NCBI GenBank assembly: GCA_937926105.1
Contig: CALANS010000211.1
Coordinates: 1 to 64,000 of the forward strand
Direction: 5' to 3'
Length of the DNA stretch: 64,000 nt
Source of the DNA: an uncultured Actinomycetes bacterium
GTDB taxonomy: Bacteria; Actinomycetota; Actinomycetes; Mycobacteriales; Nakamurellaceae
In this document: positions 63,343-64,000 of the stretch, piece by piece
Layout: each line of letters opens with the position of its first letter
Position numbering within the stretch: the stretch's first letter is position 1
Translations under genes and position numbers: made by a program
Notes under the pieces: generated by a model
What the model was told of the DNA's origin: nothing
The model's input: the letters and a program-made list of their open reading frames with translations, nothing else
The model's database searches: none

Positions 63343-64000
63343 CTCGACACTGGCCACGGCGGTCCGACAGGTGCGCACCATGGTCGTCCGAATGCCGCTG
63401 CCGCGCCCCTTACCGGTGGGCAACAGAATCATCACGCACCGGGATTACGCGGTCTTGCAGATCGACACTAACGATGGCATTACCGGAAAGGCTTACTGCC
63501 TCTCCAGGGGCGCGCCGATGTCCGAGATCGTACACAGTCTGCTCACGCCGCATATCGACGCGCAGGATACCGATGACGTCGAGTCAATCTGGATGAGCAT
63601 GCTGCGCGGCAGCGCCACCGTCGGGCGGGTCGGCCTCGTCCGGAAGGCCATCGGCCTCGTCGACATCGCACTCTGGGACATCGCGGCCCAACGTGCCGGC
63701 CGGCCGCTGTGGCAATTGCTGGGTAACGATGACCGGCCACGCAGAACCATGCTGGTCGCCGCCTATACATCACCGGATAGGACCGCACGGCAGACTGCCG
63801 ACGAATTGCTGGCCGCGGCCACGGCAGGATGGCGGCTGATGAAGACAACCCGATCCGCGGACCGACGCTTGATGCGCAATCTCTTCGAGCTACTCGGGGA
63901 CGAACTCCCCAGCGATGCAAAGCTTGTCGTGGACGCCAACTTCGCATGGCAGACACCCGACGAGGCTCTGGCCGACATCGAAGCCTGGTCACCACCGCCA
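63335..64000 (+). CDS. Enolase-superfamily enzyme, second copy (runs off the window)
   Basis: The frame is open for 222 codons to the last base. It reads MSSSTLATAVRQVRTMVVRM, then GLVDIALWDIAAQRAGRPLW (capping domain into barrel) and LVVDANFAWQTPDEAL, the first metal-ligand strand. The expected KxK catalytic motif reads LMKTTRSADRR, so the second lysine is missing or shifted. The start overlaps the SDR by 8 nt; GTG 63329 and ATG 63287 in the same frame are alternatives. The C-terminal half, with the other ligands, is not in view. Confidence 0.85.
   Translation, partial: MSSSTLATAVRQVRTMVVRMPLPRPLPVGNRIITHRDYAVLQIDTNDGITGKAYCLSRGAPMSEIVHSLLTPHIDAQDTDDVESIWMSMLRGSATVGRVGLVRKAIGLVDIALWDIAAQRAGRPLWQLLGNDDRPRRTMLVAAYTSPDRTARQTADELLAAATAGWRLMKTTRSADRRLMRNLFELLGDELPSDAKLVVDANFAWQTPDEALADIEAWSPPP

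Overview
The window is GC-rich throughout, with dense gene packing, frequent GTG starts and many ATGA-type overlaps. It carries pafA-pafB-pafC (the Pup ligase locus), helY, ligB-type and ctpE-type genes. Together these point to a free-living actinomycete (Actinomycetota). I cannot name the genus. No rRNA, tRNA, CRISPR array, transposase or integrase was seen.

Positions 1-31,926 look mostly like core chromosome. The window opens with a three-gene unit: ECF sigma factor, small beta-sandwich protein and a TPR-CHAT protease-like protein. Two CNNM/CBS membrane proteins follow. Next comes pafA-pafB-pafC-tatC-helY-(DUF4333)-5'-3' exonuclease-Xaa-Pro peptidase, the same order as Mycobacterium tuberculosis Rv2097c-Rv2089c, except that tatA is absent from its usual place between pafC and tatC. 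The exonuclease reading frame is broken at a run of 12 G. Then come an Lrp regulator, an S9A prolyl oligopeptidase, a TOPRIM protein with a DUF1905 partner, a CtpE-like P-type ATPase, a TesB-like thioesterase, an ATP-dependent DNA ligase, MTA phosphorylase, a membrane M28 peptidase and a gamma-glutamyltransferase-family protein. Many of these genes have a nAnnnT hexamer 5-8 nt before the start codon, the signature of leaderless transcription.

Positions 31,942-58,427 form an accessory catabolic region. It holds two complete dipeptide/oligopeptide-type ABC importers (37.7-43.2 kb and 49.5-55.0 kb) and four M81 (MlrC-like) metallopeptidase genes, one of them a decayed remnant. It also holds two RidA genes (one frameshifted), a class III aminotransferase of the glutamate-1-semialdehyde aminomutase type, an IlvD/Edd dehydratase with an altered iron-sulfur motif, a D-serine-dehydratase-like PLP enzyme, a fumarylacetoacetate-hydrolase-family enzyme, an SDR, a TauE/SafE exporter and an IclR regulator. 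The simplest reading is uptake of a peptide- or amide-like compound, hydrolysis by M81 enzymes, and deamination with RidA clearing reactive imines. The substrate is unknown. An M81-RidA pair flanks the second importer on both sides. On the left RidA is broken and M81 is intact; on the right M81 is broken and RidA is intact.

Positions 58,436-64,000 look like a LacI-regulated sugar-acid or similar catabolic module. It contains a neutral-ceramidase-like protein (minus strand), a divergent mandelate-racemase-type enolase-superfamily enzyme, a LacI regulator, an SDR and a second enolase-superfamily gene that runs off the window. Two LacI-type operators lie at the transcription starts of the two divergent genes.
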